Source: Guillardia theta CCMP2712 (lineage: Eukaryota; Cryptophyceae; Pyrenomonadales; Geminigeraceae). From it: a stretch of 64,000 nt of DNA. The stretch covers positions 817,941 to 881,940 of the forward strand of contig NW_005434672.1 of assembly GCF_000315625.1 (NCBI RefSeq). Reading direction: 5' to 3'. This document shows, piece after piece, positions 44,774 to 55,900 of this stretch. The notes under the pieces are model-generated. The model saw only the letters and a list, made by a program, of their open reading frames with translations. It made no database searches and had not been told where the DNA came from. Positions within the stretch are counted from its first letter, which is position 1. Every line of letters begins with the position of its first letter. The position numbers were made by a program, and so were the translations under genes.

Positions 44774-45952
44774 GCTCTCTTCCTGAGAAATGGTTGGAGA
44801 ACGATGTTTGATGGAAAGAAAGTCGAAGGCTCCAGCTGATCTATGGAGTGCTGGATGTTGGAACAACCTAGCAGGCTGTGAAAGGGGTGAGTCTAGCGCC
44901 TGACAGCAGAGGATCCAGGTAATGAGCAACAAGCAGGGGTAATTGATCCAGATTGTGACCTGAGGCAATCGTGTTAGTTAAAAGCGGTCAAAGTAGCACA
45001 AACGTGAGCAGATCAATAACATGGTGATGTAGTTCATCCCTCCATCCGAGCACACACCCCACCAGCTCCCGGCGCATGGCACGCGGACGTAGTGCCATTG
45101 ACTCACCTGTATCCTCTCATCGAAGGACAACGTGTCCACAGCCCTATGTCCAGCTCGAGCTGAGTGACGCACGAGCTAGACAAGATGAAGGAGCTCAAGG
45201 CAGGAGCCAGTCTTCTTCCTCAGCCTCTCTCCCGCCTCCCTACCGCACGCTGCATACGGCCGGTCCGCTGCTGCCCATGGCGCATCCAAGGGGGCAGAGG
45301 GGCTAGGAGAACTGAGCTCTGACAGTTTCTTTTTTCTTTGTTGTACACCGGTAGTTTACTATATTAAGTACCCACCCAATTGTCACGAAGGTGACAAAAA
45401 TAAGAATCATGTACCCTATCGTTCCATCATGGTAGTCGTTACCACCCATGTAACGATCAAGGAACCTGCGATTGCAATAATGCAGGGTACGATCGGTAAG
45501 AGCGCACTGGATGCAGCAGGCAGGAGGCAGGAGGAGGGAGGAGGGAGGAGGGAGGAGGGAGGAAGAAGGAGGGAGGAGAGAGATATGCTCTCTGGCTGTA
45601 GCTGTGCAGAGGTACCAGGTAACTGTGAGCTTGTGGTGAAGAATTGATGTACAGAGTGTGTGATGGATCTTAAAGACAAGATTGTTCAGCTCCGTTTCAG
45701 AAGTAAATTGCTACATTGACGATTAAATTTTGATCGCACTGGGAGCATAACATATTCTTTGAAGTTCTCGATAGCAATTTTCAAAAAAGGATGATTGCAC
45801 TCCACGATGGAATTTAATAAAGCTGCCTACCGTGTTGAAAATGAATAGAAAAGTCATATAGATTCAAAAAAGATGTACATCAAAGATACAAGTTGACGCC
45901 GGGTAACAAGCAGAAGGTAGTATTCGATCTGTTCTCTTCCGCAAAATTCGCT
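44774..45952. other. intergenic region
   Basis: No supported gene. 44774-44968 is the open upstream extension of the methyltransferase frame. A (GGAGGGA)n purine tract lies at 45525-45580. The 11-mer ACACCGGTAGT at 45345-45355 also occurs at 21056-21066. Confidence 0.4.
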
Positions 45953-46348
45953 CTATCCAGATGGGGAGGTATGTACCGAATGCTCGCTGCCGGTGGGTGT
46001 AGAGGATGTCACTTGAGACGAGGTGGTCTCGTCTAGCTCGGAGTTCCCATGGTTGGCTGAATTCGCCGCCTTCAGACAGACACCATTTGTCTCCTCCACC
46101 TGTTCAGCAACCCTGTCCGTGTTCGCCTCCTCGTCCGCCGGTCGTGAGCCGATGCTGTCGTCATGTGGACGATCCTCGAACTCCATGTTGTCGCCGCCTG
46201 ATTCCTCCAAGGTCTCCTCATGCTCACTTCCTTCCAGAGGGTGTCCACGTGCCCCATCATTGAAATCGTGATTGTCGTTGCCCGGATGTGCCGCTTCGAG
46301 GGAGGGATCATCTGACCAGTCAGTCAGCACGCACATGGGATCACTCAT
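45953..46348 (-). CDS. acidic ORF overlapping the kinase stop codon
   Basis: A 131-codon open frame begins with an ATG that overlaps the stop of the upstream CDK-like kinase as ATGA. The product is very acidic and Ser/Asn/His-rich with no hydrophobic core, so it would be disordered. In a eukaryote it is unlikely to be translated on its own; the more plausible reading is an alternative C-terminal tail of the kinase reached by a different splice, or chance. No family is recognised. Confidence 0.3.
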   Translation of the reverse strand: MSDPMCVLTDWSDDPSLEAAHPGNDNHDFNDGARGHPLEGSEHEETLEESGGDNMEFEDRPHDDSIGSRPADEEANTDRVAEQVEETNGVCLKAANSANHGNSELDETTSSQVTSSTPTGSEHSVHTSPSG

Positions 46349-47935
46349 CCAAGAGCTCTCGCACTGGGTGTCTGAAGGGCAGGATGGTCCAGCGCTTCTT
46401 CAGCTGAGATCCGACGGTTCGGGTTCTTGACTAGCATCCTGCATTAGCCTGTTAGACGGGGTAGAAGGGTGTGGAAAGCAGAAGGCACCGAGAAACAAGG
46501 TCAAGCATGTCACTGTTAATACGATAGGGCGAGTCATCAGGGATCTTCAAGGCTGCAGTTATTTCCATTGGATTCCATCGTGGAAACCTGTCCCAGTGAC
46601 GTCAGCTATGTAGGAACGAGGGGAGCTGGAGAATACTGCAGAATGTAGTTTGGGAGAGATGTGACACCCGGCCAGTCTTCTTCATCTGAGTGTCATTCAG
46701 CACCGCAAGTCAAGGCAAATGTACTCTGTGTGATTACTTGGTGTTCCAAAAAATTGAAAGATCACGAGCAGGCATTCAATCTCTGTGTTGCACGAGAACA
46801 AGGGCGAAAGGTTCATCATTTCCTAGAAGCAAAGCATCAAGATTAATATGTCTCTTGTCAGCAATCAATCCTCACAACTAATATACATCCAAGGCTCCAT
46901 ACGTCGATCTGAGCTCCATAAAAGGAATCACCCTTCAACGAAATGTCAACACACCAACAACACCCCAAAACACTTACCAAAATGATTTCCGGAGGTCTGT
47001 ACCACGCTGTTACCAGACGATCGGTATATCGGAAATCCGGGCCAAACTGCAGAAAGTTACGAGAACGTTACGGTGAAGCTCAAGCATTTCAAGACAACCT
47101 GCATGGCGCGTGCCATTCCAAAATCCGCAACTTTTGCAAAATCTCTTGTTGCATTCAATAAGATGTTGTCGGGCTTGAGGTCTCTATGAATTATTCTTCT
47201 TGCATGACAATATACGACCTGAACATAGAAATCATCAATTCTAGAACGATGAGAGCAAGAATGTTTCTTCTTGATTTACCGCTGACAAGATCTGACGAAA
47301 CAAGTTCTTAAGCGTGTTCAATGGCATATGTTCCAACGACTGGTCCTGCGCAGGCATCAAGAGAAGCTACTTTGATCAAACTTCAAACCTGTCGTAATTC
47401 AATCAACATATCCCTGATCAAACCAGGTTAGATTCAAAGACAAGGAAAATGGTGTCAAATCCCGCTTACCTTAGGTTGCATGAGCACAACTCAAAAACGA
47501 AATAACAGTGATTGTCATGCATGAAGATTTCATGAAGCTGGCAAACATCAATCAGAAAAAAATACAAGCGCAAAGATGTCGCGTCAACCTGTACAATGTT
47601 TGGATGATTGAGTCTCCTAAGTAGCGCACCCTCTCTCAAAACTGTAACCTGACGAACGGTCAGATTCAACCTTCCGCACGTCTGGCATCCTACTGGTACT
47701 CCTTGATCATTAGGATCGTGGGGATCTGAAAACACTTCGGCCCTCTTCATCGCAACTCGTTGACCATTGGTTGTGTCTCTAGCCTGATGCAACTTTCAGC
47801 AATCCTTCCGATTCTTGTCAAACTAAACAGACCACAAAAACGGAACCATGTCCTCCTGCTCGGAGAAAATGAAGCTCGGTGTATCTATGAGTCGATTAAA
47901 TCTAGGCTTTCACGTAAAGGACTATACCTTTGCAT
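46345..47935 (-). CDS. CDK-like protein kinase (CMGC group)
   Basis: Thirteen exons: 47928-47935, 47833-47884, 47700-47792, 47589-47648, 47470-47537, 47280-47366, 47099-47218, 46978-47046, 46879-46932, 46738-46822, 46637-46685, 46489-46587, 46345-46438. The first is only 8 nt (ATGCAAAG). The kinase domain is complete: [11 protein letters not shown], catalytic Lys in [96 protein letters not shown] and [20 protein letters not shown]. The spacing and the WYRPPE and GTP-x-EEDWPGV segments place it with cyclin-dependent kinases, but there is no PSTAIRE helix, so the cyclin class is unclear. The junction between 47470 and 47366 is out by one base with canonical splice sites. Confidence 0.85.
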
Positions 47936-50900
47936 CGAGCAGCTGCGGGATTAAGTAAAAATCGCTTCCTTCGAAGCTTGGCGAGGATCCGGTAAACTTG
48001 CTCTCTTTTACTCTTTGTTTCCTAGGAGAGGAGCGGTTTGTTTGTTCGCAGAGAACGCAATCATATAGAACAATCGAGATCCAGAAAAATCTTTAGACGT
48101 TTCTCATGTCGTTTCCGAAGATAAAACCAACTGCAGCACGTATCTTTCATGATCCGGTCAAAGACAGTGGCTCTAAAGCTGCTCTGCTTACCTGGGGGAG
48201 CGGTATGGCTGGAAAGATGTCACTTCTCCAGATCTTTCCTGCAGACAAGGAGCACTTTGAAGCTCAAAGTACTGTCAGGAAGTCGCTGGAGGGAGGAAGG
48301 GAGGGAGGACTAGGAAACAGAACACGTATGATTCTCGTGGTGGTGAGGAGGAGAGGACAGTGCCGGTCGGGGTGCTAGAGGGTGGTCAACGAATCAACAT
48401 CTGGATGGGGGTGGGGTGGAGGGGTGGGTTTCGATTCAGGTTGTAAAAAATAGAGGGGGTGGGGTGGGATGGGATGCAATCAAGAAGCCGTAGGGGTGAC
48501 CTACCTGATAAGGGTCAACAAGCGTCCTGAACAGTAGTGTAGGAGGGTACTGGGTTGGTCTTTGGGGGGTTGTCATGCTCAAGGTAGGGTACTGGACTGG
48601 GATTGTGGGCACGGATGTATGGAATGGTAGGGGTCTTGCTGGGTATGCCAAAGGGGTGGTCTACCAAAGTTACCTCGATCAACAACTGGATTGCCCGAAA
48701 GGGACACGAAGGGGTGGGGGGTAGAATAAAATTTCTAAGGGTGGGTGGGGTTACAAAATTGGTGGGTGGGGCTTTCTTCTTTAAAATTCCGCACTAGGGG
48801 GGTTGGGGCATCCTGAAGTAAAATTTGACACCGGTCATATTCATGGTCTAATGAGGGGTGTGCGGTTAGCTCTAGTGACGATGGGGCCAATGGGGGGGGT
48901 GGGGGGGGTTACAACAATGGGTCAAATGAAATAGGACGACAGGGTGGGTACATTTCTTTCACCCAGCACCGGTGGTATCCCTTGCTTCACAGGACCTACC
49001 GTCGAGACGGAAAGTTCTTTGGTGGACCTAATGGGGTGGTGTCAGGTTTCTAGGTAGGTAGAACATTTTGAAGAAGGGGATGGTAACTCCGAACACCACA
49101 CCTGCTTTCTACATCTTGTCGAAAGGGGGTGGGGTATTGAGTTTGGGTAGAGGGTTGCCAAAAAATTTGACTTCTGTGTCTAATGTGGGGGTGGCAAGGG
49201 TATAGGGGTCATGGAGGGACGGGGGTCGGGGGTCATTAAAAGATCGTAGTTGATATTGGCCACAGGGTCCCACCTCCTGAAAATTCATTACCAGATACAT
49301 TTCTCGCTTTGTAGCACGAGGGTGGGGTCTCTTTATTGACCCGGGGGGTGCTGCATGCTTGAGTCAGAAATGGCAGTCAGGTGACAACAGGGGTACCGCC
49401 GGGGTCGGGTACCGTGCGATGGGGTAGGGTTAGAAGTTTTTAAATCGGCGGGTGGGGTAGGTGTGGGTCAGAACCGAATCGATGTGGACAGATGGGTAGT
49501 AAAGGCCTGTGAATCTCTGTGAATCCTTGACCGGACAGAAGATCAACTTTCTCAAGTTTCTGTGCCGCAAGCCTCGGCACAAGAACACCGGTCACGGTAC
49601 GGTATCTGAATCGGATCCCTGAGGCTTCGGCGCGGACGGGGCTCCCGTCCGAGCGGCGGCCGGCGGGCCGGCCCTGACTGAGTGAGCGGCCGCGGGCCTG
49701 GCGCCGCGTGCTACGGTGACTGGCACTCACCGTGCCCGGCGTTCACTGCCGGGCTGGCCTGCCGCAGTGCGGCGGCCGCCGCGGCGTGCCACAGGCTGGC
49801 AGACCGTACTGGGGAGTACGATAAACAACGGTCACTGAGCCAAGCCTATTTACCGCCCGGGCCGCCGTACTCACTGTGACTCCGCGGCTAGTTACGGACC
49901 GGCGAGTCAGAGTCAAGTGGCCGGGCCACTGACTCCGGGCCGGGCGTGACCCGGTGTCGGAGGCTCAGTGCCAGGCCCGCCACGCAGTCATATGCGGCCA
50001 GCCTGAGCCTGGCCTGGCAACTTCTCAAGTTGCCACCGGGCAGTGACGGTATGTATGTGGCCCGGTGGGTGGGTGGGTGTGTTGTTGGGTGGGTGGGTGA
50101 GTGGGTGGGTGGGTGGGTGGGTGGGTGGGTGAGTGGAGATTTTGGTGGGTAGGCCGGAGGAAAAGTTAACCCAAAAAAGGGAATCATAAAATATATATTG
50201 AAAATATCTGACCTCTCAAAATGTACCTACGACCTTTCCGCCACTACCCCCCAGCTCGTCCACCACCCACCCTATAAATCACTTTGAAAGTCCTACATTG
50301 CTGGTAAGGCAAGGACTAAATACCCTACCCACTGTCGTAGAACCCAGCAACTTTTCGAGGGAGGGGTGGTAGCAGATCTCAAATACCATACGGTAGCCTA
50401 CTAGTGTGTAAAGTAATCTAGTGAACTAAGGGATGCAGGGGGGGTGGCTCCCTCGAGGGGAGAGAGGGGAGAGGGGTCTTTCCGACTGCTGAAAAGGGGG
50501 TCAGGCAGGGGGCCCGGGTGGTAGTCCAATGTCGACCTCTCAAAAACGTACTGGGGGAACGATTCGTGCAATGCACGGCAACCTCGCCGAGTCGGCTCCG
50601 ACAGAGTTCCGCGCACCCAAGGGTCGTGGCCTCGCGGCCGGATCTCAGACTCCGGGCCGCCACGCTTGGAGTAAACTTATGTGACTGGTGGCCCGTGCCA
50701 CCGTTGAAGCCTGTGAAGTTGCCAATAATATTCACGGTGAGTTCCGGAATAAATTGATATTGAGTTCCCCTTTGGATGAGTTTCGAATGCCATCAGTGAT
50801 GCGCGGCAAGCCTTGGTCAGTCGGACTCCAAAGCCTCAGGCTTCACTCGTCGCATTACTAAAACTTCCGGGTCACGGGTTAACTTGTGACTGACTCGGAA

Positions 50901-51416
50901 ATATCAGACTCGGTGACTCGGAGGCCCGGGACAACTTGAAAGTTTACAGTGATGCCGGGCCTGACCGTGACGGTGACCGCGGCGCAGTCTGATTCACTAC
51001 TGAGTCAAGTCTCGCCGCCGCTCGGAGCCTGTAAGTTGCACTGCACAGAGTCAAGTTTCAAGCCCAGTGTTGTGGCACGGTGACCGGATCACATGATGCG
51101 CGACTCACTACGACTCGTGACGTCACTGCCTCCCGGCGGTGATCGGACTCGGCCGCCTGTACTCAGTGCCGCCGTCACTCATCCGATCGGACTGCCAGAT
51201 GAGCTCCGACTCAAACTCGGAGCCTCCGTCAGTGACGGTGACCTACCGTACGGTCAACTCAGTCCGACCCACCCTGCACCACGGCAAGCCGCTCACAACC
51301 GTTGAACCGCACCTGCTGATCGCCGATCGGATGCATCTCTGTCATGCGATCGAGCAAAGCGCACGGTCTTCCCCCTGCCTCTACAAGGGGCGAAGGAGCT
51401 GAAGGGCAAATCCGAT
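47936..51416. other. 3.5-kb repeat-rich intergenic region
   Basis: No supported gene. 48390-49460 is the densest degenerate G-rich block in the window (ggggtggggt, ggggggtggg). 49600-50060 and 50560-51300 are GC-rich islands with repeated short motifs (gactcgg, tcagtgac, ccgggcc). 50085-50140 is a (GTGG)n microsatellite, and 50210-50530 mixes C-rich then G-rich blocks. Confidence 0.55.
50075..50140 (+). repeat. (GGGT)n microsatellite
   Basis: Tandem gggt units, with a few interruptions, at the junction of a GC-rich island and a G-rich block. Open frames across it (poly Trp-Val-Gly) are artefacts. Confidence 0.85.
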
Positions 51417-52294
51417 CTATGCACTCCCGGAGGAGCTCCCAGACACCCGCTGCGGGGCGAAGCCGTTCGCCTGCAGCCATCGCATTGCTGACGCCTGCAA
51501 GAGTATCAAGAGGATGAGCCACAGAGGTAGAACACCTGGAGATGCTGCTCCGCATGCTCATAGCAAGCTCGGCCCTCCCTGTCTTTGGCCAGCAAACAGC
51601 CCTCCTGCCTCTCCCCCATCCACTCCAGCGCTCCCGTTTGCCCGTTAGCAGCGGAGAAGTGAGCTGGAAGACATCCCATGTTATCGGTCCAGCCCAGACA
51701 CTGCCTGTCTTTCTCGTAGAACAACTCTAACAAATGACGATTCCCAGCGCCGGCGGCCATATGCACCGCAGTGCGCCCATGGTTGTCCGGGATAGCGAGC
51801 AGCGAGGGATCCGCCTCCAACAGGAAGCACACTGCTCCAGATTTCTCGCTGCCATTCATGACGGCCAGGTGGAGCAGGGAGTCTCCATGGTGGTTCTTTG
51901 TGTGCGCACCATCAGGGTAAAGAGCGAGCAGTTGGTCGAGGGCGGCGGACTGACCGTGCATGGCAGCATAATGGAATGGAGTATTTCCAAGCCCGTCTGT
52001 ATCATGCGAGATGTCGCGACGATGAGCAATCATCGCCAAGATCGCAGCATGTCCCCTCATAGCCGCAAGATGTGAAGGCTTCTGCCCGCTCTTGTTGCTC
52101 ACCGCAAACAAAGCCTCGTCCATTTCCAACAGGCTCTGAGTTGCCGCCCGCTTGTCCGTCATGGCAGCAACGTGCGCTGCCGTCATGCCCATGAGAGGAT
52201 CCGATTGTCTGACTGTTTCCTCGTCTACCCTCCTCCTGCTCTCCCCCCCCTCCTCCAGCCACGCAACAACCTCCCTGATTGACGGTGGCGCCAT
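51417..52294 (-). CDS. ankyrin-repeat protein
   Basis: Exons 51536-52294 and 51417-51494 give 278 residues; the 41-nt intron is GT-AG, phase 0. Six to seven ankyrin repeats fill most of the protein, each with the usual G-x-TPLHxAA-like helix: GMTAAHVAAM, GQKPSHLAAM, GNTPFHYAAM, GDSLLHLAVM, GRTAVHMAAG and GCLPAHFSAA. Such repeats form a protein-binding solenoid. There are no other domains, no signal and no membrane segment. The partner cannot be inferred. The unspliced frame would add a few residues and stop at 51506; the spliced reading is preferred on the strong GCAG acceptor. Confidence 0.85.
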
Positions 52295-52929
52295 GGTGAA
52301 GGTACCGAGCCTGCCTCAGATGCTGCGTCGCCACGGAGTCAAAATGCAGCATGTGTAGGTGCAAGGGAAAGGGAAGGGAGGTGGAGAAGACAAGGTGATG
52401 AGGGAGAGGATTGTGAGACAAGCTGGCAGTGAGAAGAAGTTGAAACACGAGAGAGAGAGACAGAGGTACCAGGAGCATTGCGAGAGGGTGGGGAGCAGGA
52501 GAAATGCGGCAAGGAAAGGAGGCGGGAATTTGCAGTTTGTGGGACTGTAGGGAGAGGATTGAGAGGATAGGAAGAAGAGCGACTGAAAGAAAAGCTATGA
52601 ACGAGATGTTTGACGAAGAGAGGAGGAAGCAGCAAGGGCAGGGGGGTTCTTTGACTTGAAATGACGGGGGTTCTGAAGAGAGGGAGAGGGAGAGGGAAAG
52701 CTGCCTTGCGATGGAACAGTGCTGTGTGCTGCAGCAGTCTGTGCCCTCCTCCTGCTGGTAGGAGATTTGCTCAGCCTTCCCGATGAATCTCGTCCGAGCT
52801 TGGTGCTTCTCGTCTCTGTCATGCTGCGAGCAAGGAAGCTGTCTGTAGATAGTGTTCGGCTACAGTTTGAGATTCCTGTGCCGCCTGTCCACACCTGACC
52901 ATGTTTCCTCTCCCTCGACTTTCAGGAGC
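52295..52929. other. divergent intergenic region
   Basis: Lies between the ankyrin gene (leftward) and the multi-PDZ gene (rightward). It is A/G-rich with low complexity and no supported exon; it should hold both promoters and the PDZ gene's leader. Confidence 0.4.
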
Positions 52930-55900
52930 ATGTCGATGCAAGGGGATGGCGGATTCGAGCCAGAGAGCATGGCGTTGGAGCTGCAAGACTCGTTGTCCAC
53001 AGAGAATTCAGAGGACGATGGCAGTTCGTCCAACAGAGCATACGTTCCTTGTGGTGTGGGAGCTACAGTAAAGGTGCTTGCATGTGGTAAGATCCGAGGA
53101 GAGTGACTTGGAGCAGAGGATGGAAGATGGCCTGTTGAAGGTGCTGGGTGTCGTGAATGGCAGCGAGCTTCGAGTTGGAGATGTTCTTGTCCGCATCAAT
53201 GGGCAGCCTGTGAAAGGACGGTCTACGGAGGAGGCAACCAGCATGTATGGTGGACAGGCGCCTAACGTTATGCTGTAGGTTGCTTCATCGTTGCAAGGGC
53301 GTGCAGGATCCAAGGTGGAGGTTCACGTGCTCCGTGAAGGCTCGGACGAGCCGCAAAAAGTCAACCTTGTCCGCCATTTCAAGGTTCTCGGAGTGTCCAA
53401 TCGGAGGAGGTAGAACTTGACCGTGCTTGTGGCTTGCAGGCGAAGAGAGCGCAGCATCGAATGATCCCCAAGTCCGCGAGCGTGCGAGCAGGTCAAGGCA
53501 GCAGCTCTCTGAGAAAGAATGCGTCCTCCTCGCCGACGAATGTTCAACATCAGCAATCTCCAATTATGTCAAGTCAACGCCAGGGACAAACCTTGACGCG
53601 CCCAACAGCGACCTCCAATGGTGATGGTATAGATCTCAAATGTCGCGACTGATTTTTACCTCAAAGATGTTAACGAGGATGCACGAAAAGAACTTGCTGA
53701 TCCTGCTTCCTGGTGGAAGGAACCACAAGGAAATGAACTTCAGGTAAACACAACGCGGGTAGAGCAATCAATCTCGCAAGCTTCCTTCGATCCGGAGGCT
53801 GGAGGAGGGGAGATATCAGGGGAGCCCGAACGGTCGATATCGCAAGCTTCCTTCGATCCGGAGGCTGGAGGAGGGGAGATATCAGGGGAGCTCGAACGGT
53901 CTATATCACAAGCTTCCTTCGATCCGGAGGCTGGAGGAGGGGAGATATCAGGGGAGCTCGAACGGTCTATATCACAAGCTTCCTTCGATCCGGAGGCTGG
54001 AGGAGGGGAGATATCAGGGGAGCTCGAACGGTCTATATCACAAGCTTCCTTCGATCCGGAGGCTGGAGGAGGGGAGATATCAGGAGAGCTCGAACGGTCT
54101 GTATCACAAGCTTCCTTCGATCCGGAGGCTGGAGGAGGGGAGATATCAGGAGAGCTCGAACGGTCTATATCGCAAGCTTCCTTCGATCCTGAATCGATAC
54201 CAGGAAGCTTGACCGAGAAGTCGCGCAATACGCAGAAGTCTTTCGATCCAGAGGAGCTTCACTTTGATGATAAGTCCATTATGTCTGCCGATCGCTCGTT
54301 CGACCCAGAAAACATTCTCTACTCTGCCTCTGGCCGAATAGAAGGGTACCGCGCATCGGAGTCTAGAAAGCGCCAGGTCCTACCCAACAGAATATCCTTC
54401 GCTTCTTCGAAGTCCTACGATCCTGAAGTTGACTTTGGCTCGCAAGACTCCAAGAATGCTTCCTTTGACCCTGAAAGATTTTCGTTTGCGTCTGAAAATT
54501 CCTTCGACCCTGAGAGAAGCACGTGGGATGCTGAACGTGTTCAGGCGCTGTCGTCCCAGATCTCGTTGGATCCAGAGGTCGACGTGGAGCAGGACTTGCC
54601 AGAGAGAGAATCAGCCCGTGGAGGAGCTGTGCCGCCACCTGTGGAAGAGAGGAGAGACGGGGCTACGGACGCCAGATCGAGAGATATGCTGGCTGGAAAC
54701 CGAGCGGAAGGCAGGAGTGGTCAAGACATTTCACACTTGTCTGCTCTCTTGCGATCTGCGTTGGAGGGGATGTCGAAGAGCGAGGATCCCTTTGACGACA
54801 AAGTTGGACAGGAGGGAGGAGTGGAGGAATGCAAGAGGGAAGCGTCCCGGCAGTCAGTTGCGAGTTTCGACCCTGAGCTTCAGGGTGACAGGAGCAAGAT
54901 CTGTTCGACAGTGTTGAGCTTCGACCCGGAGCGAGAGCTGTCCTTGCTATGTGATAGAAGGAGCCCGATGTCGCAATCAGACGGCGATGTTGGTGGCCTC
55001 AAGGAAGTCGGTGGGTCTAACTTACTGCAGGATAGACAGGCAATTTCTTTCAATCCTTCTGCTGCAGTCTGCGTGAAGGTGGGGCAGGAGAGCGGAAGAT
55101 TCATCGTGAAGAGCTGCTGGGGGGATGCTCAGGACATGTTGGACATCGGAGACGAGCTGGTCAAGGTTGACGGCTTCCTCCTCTTGGGCAAGACGCTGGA
55201 GCAGGTGGAGGTTCTCCTCCAGGGTGAGGGAGGGACAAGGGTGGAAGTGGAACTGCAAAGCTGCATGGGCCACCAGAAGAGGGTCTGGCTACAACGGAGT
55301 GATCAGGTCATTGCGGAGGTGAGCAGACAGTTCAGTGTGCCGACGATCGGTTCGCCGCCAAGTGGGGTGTATGGGAGGATCGACCCATCAGTTGTGATTC
55401 AGCAACTGGAAGTCAAGTACAAGTCAGCGCTTCTGGACGCGATACAGCAGCGGAGTCTGACCAAGCAGCTGGAAGAGCGAGTGCTCGAGCTGGAGGGGAA
55501 ACTGATGGAGGCCGAGCGAAAGAGGTAGATGAGGAGGGAAGGAAGGGGAGGCGGGTCGCGGGTCGGGCAGGCAAGAGAGGAGGAAGGATAAGATTGGAGA
55601 GGGGGTTGGAAAGATTGTCAGGGTCTGATTTCGTCAATTTCCAGAGATTCGACAGGAGGCACCTCGGCAGGTTGGATGGAGGAGATGGAAGTGAAATGCG
55701 CGAGTCTTGAACGGCAACTGGAGAAGTTGCAGAGGGTGAGCCAAGAGACCGAAAGTCAGCTTGTCCAAGAAAAGAAGAGGGTGGAAAGAGTAGAGGAGGA
55801 GAAGAATGCTCTTTCAAAGTCACTGAGAGAGTTGCAAACAAACATGAACAAACTGAAAGAGGAGAAGACCGTGTTGCATGAAGAGATCAAGGTACTGAGG

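Noticed and set aside
46006-46271. Two + strand ORFs of 82-85 codons
   Set aside because: Antisense to the acidic minus ORF; no splice or motif support.
53783-54195. Possible CRISPR-like array
   Set aside because: Direct repeats have no unique spacers; the unit is contiguous, coding and inside a eukaryotic exon.
53740-54228. Minus-strand ORF of 162 codons reading GSKEACDIDRSSSPDISPPPA repeats
   Set aside because: Shadow of the 66-bp array; the + frame continues into the PDZ protein and the minus frame has no other support.
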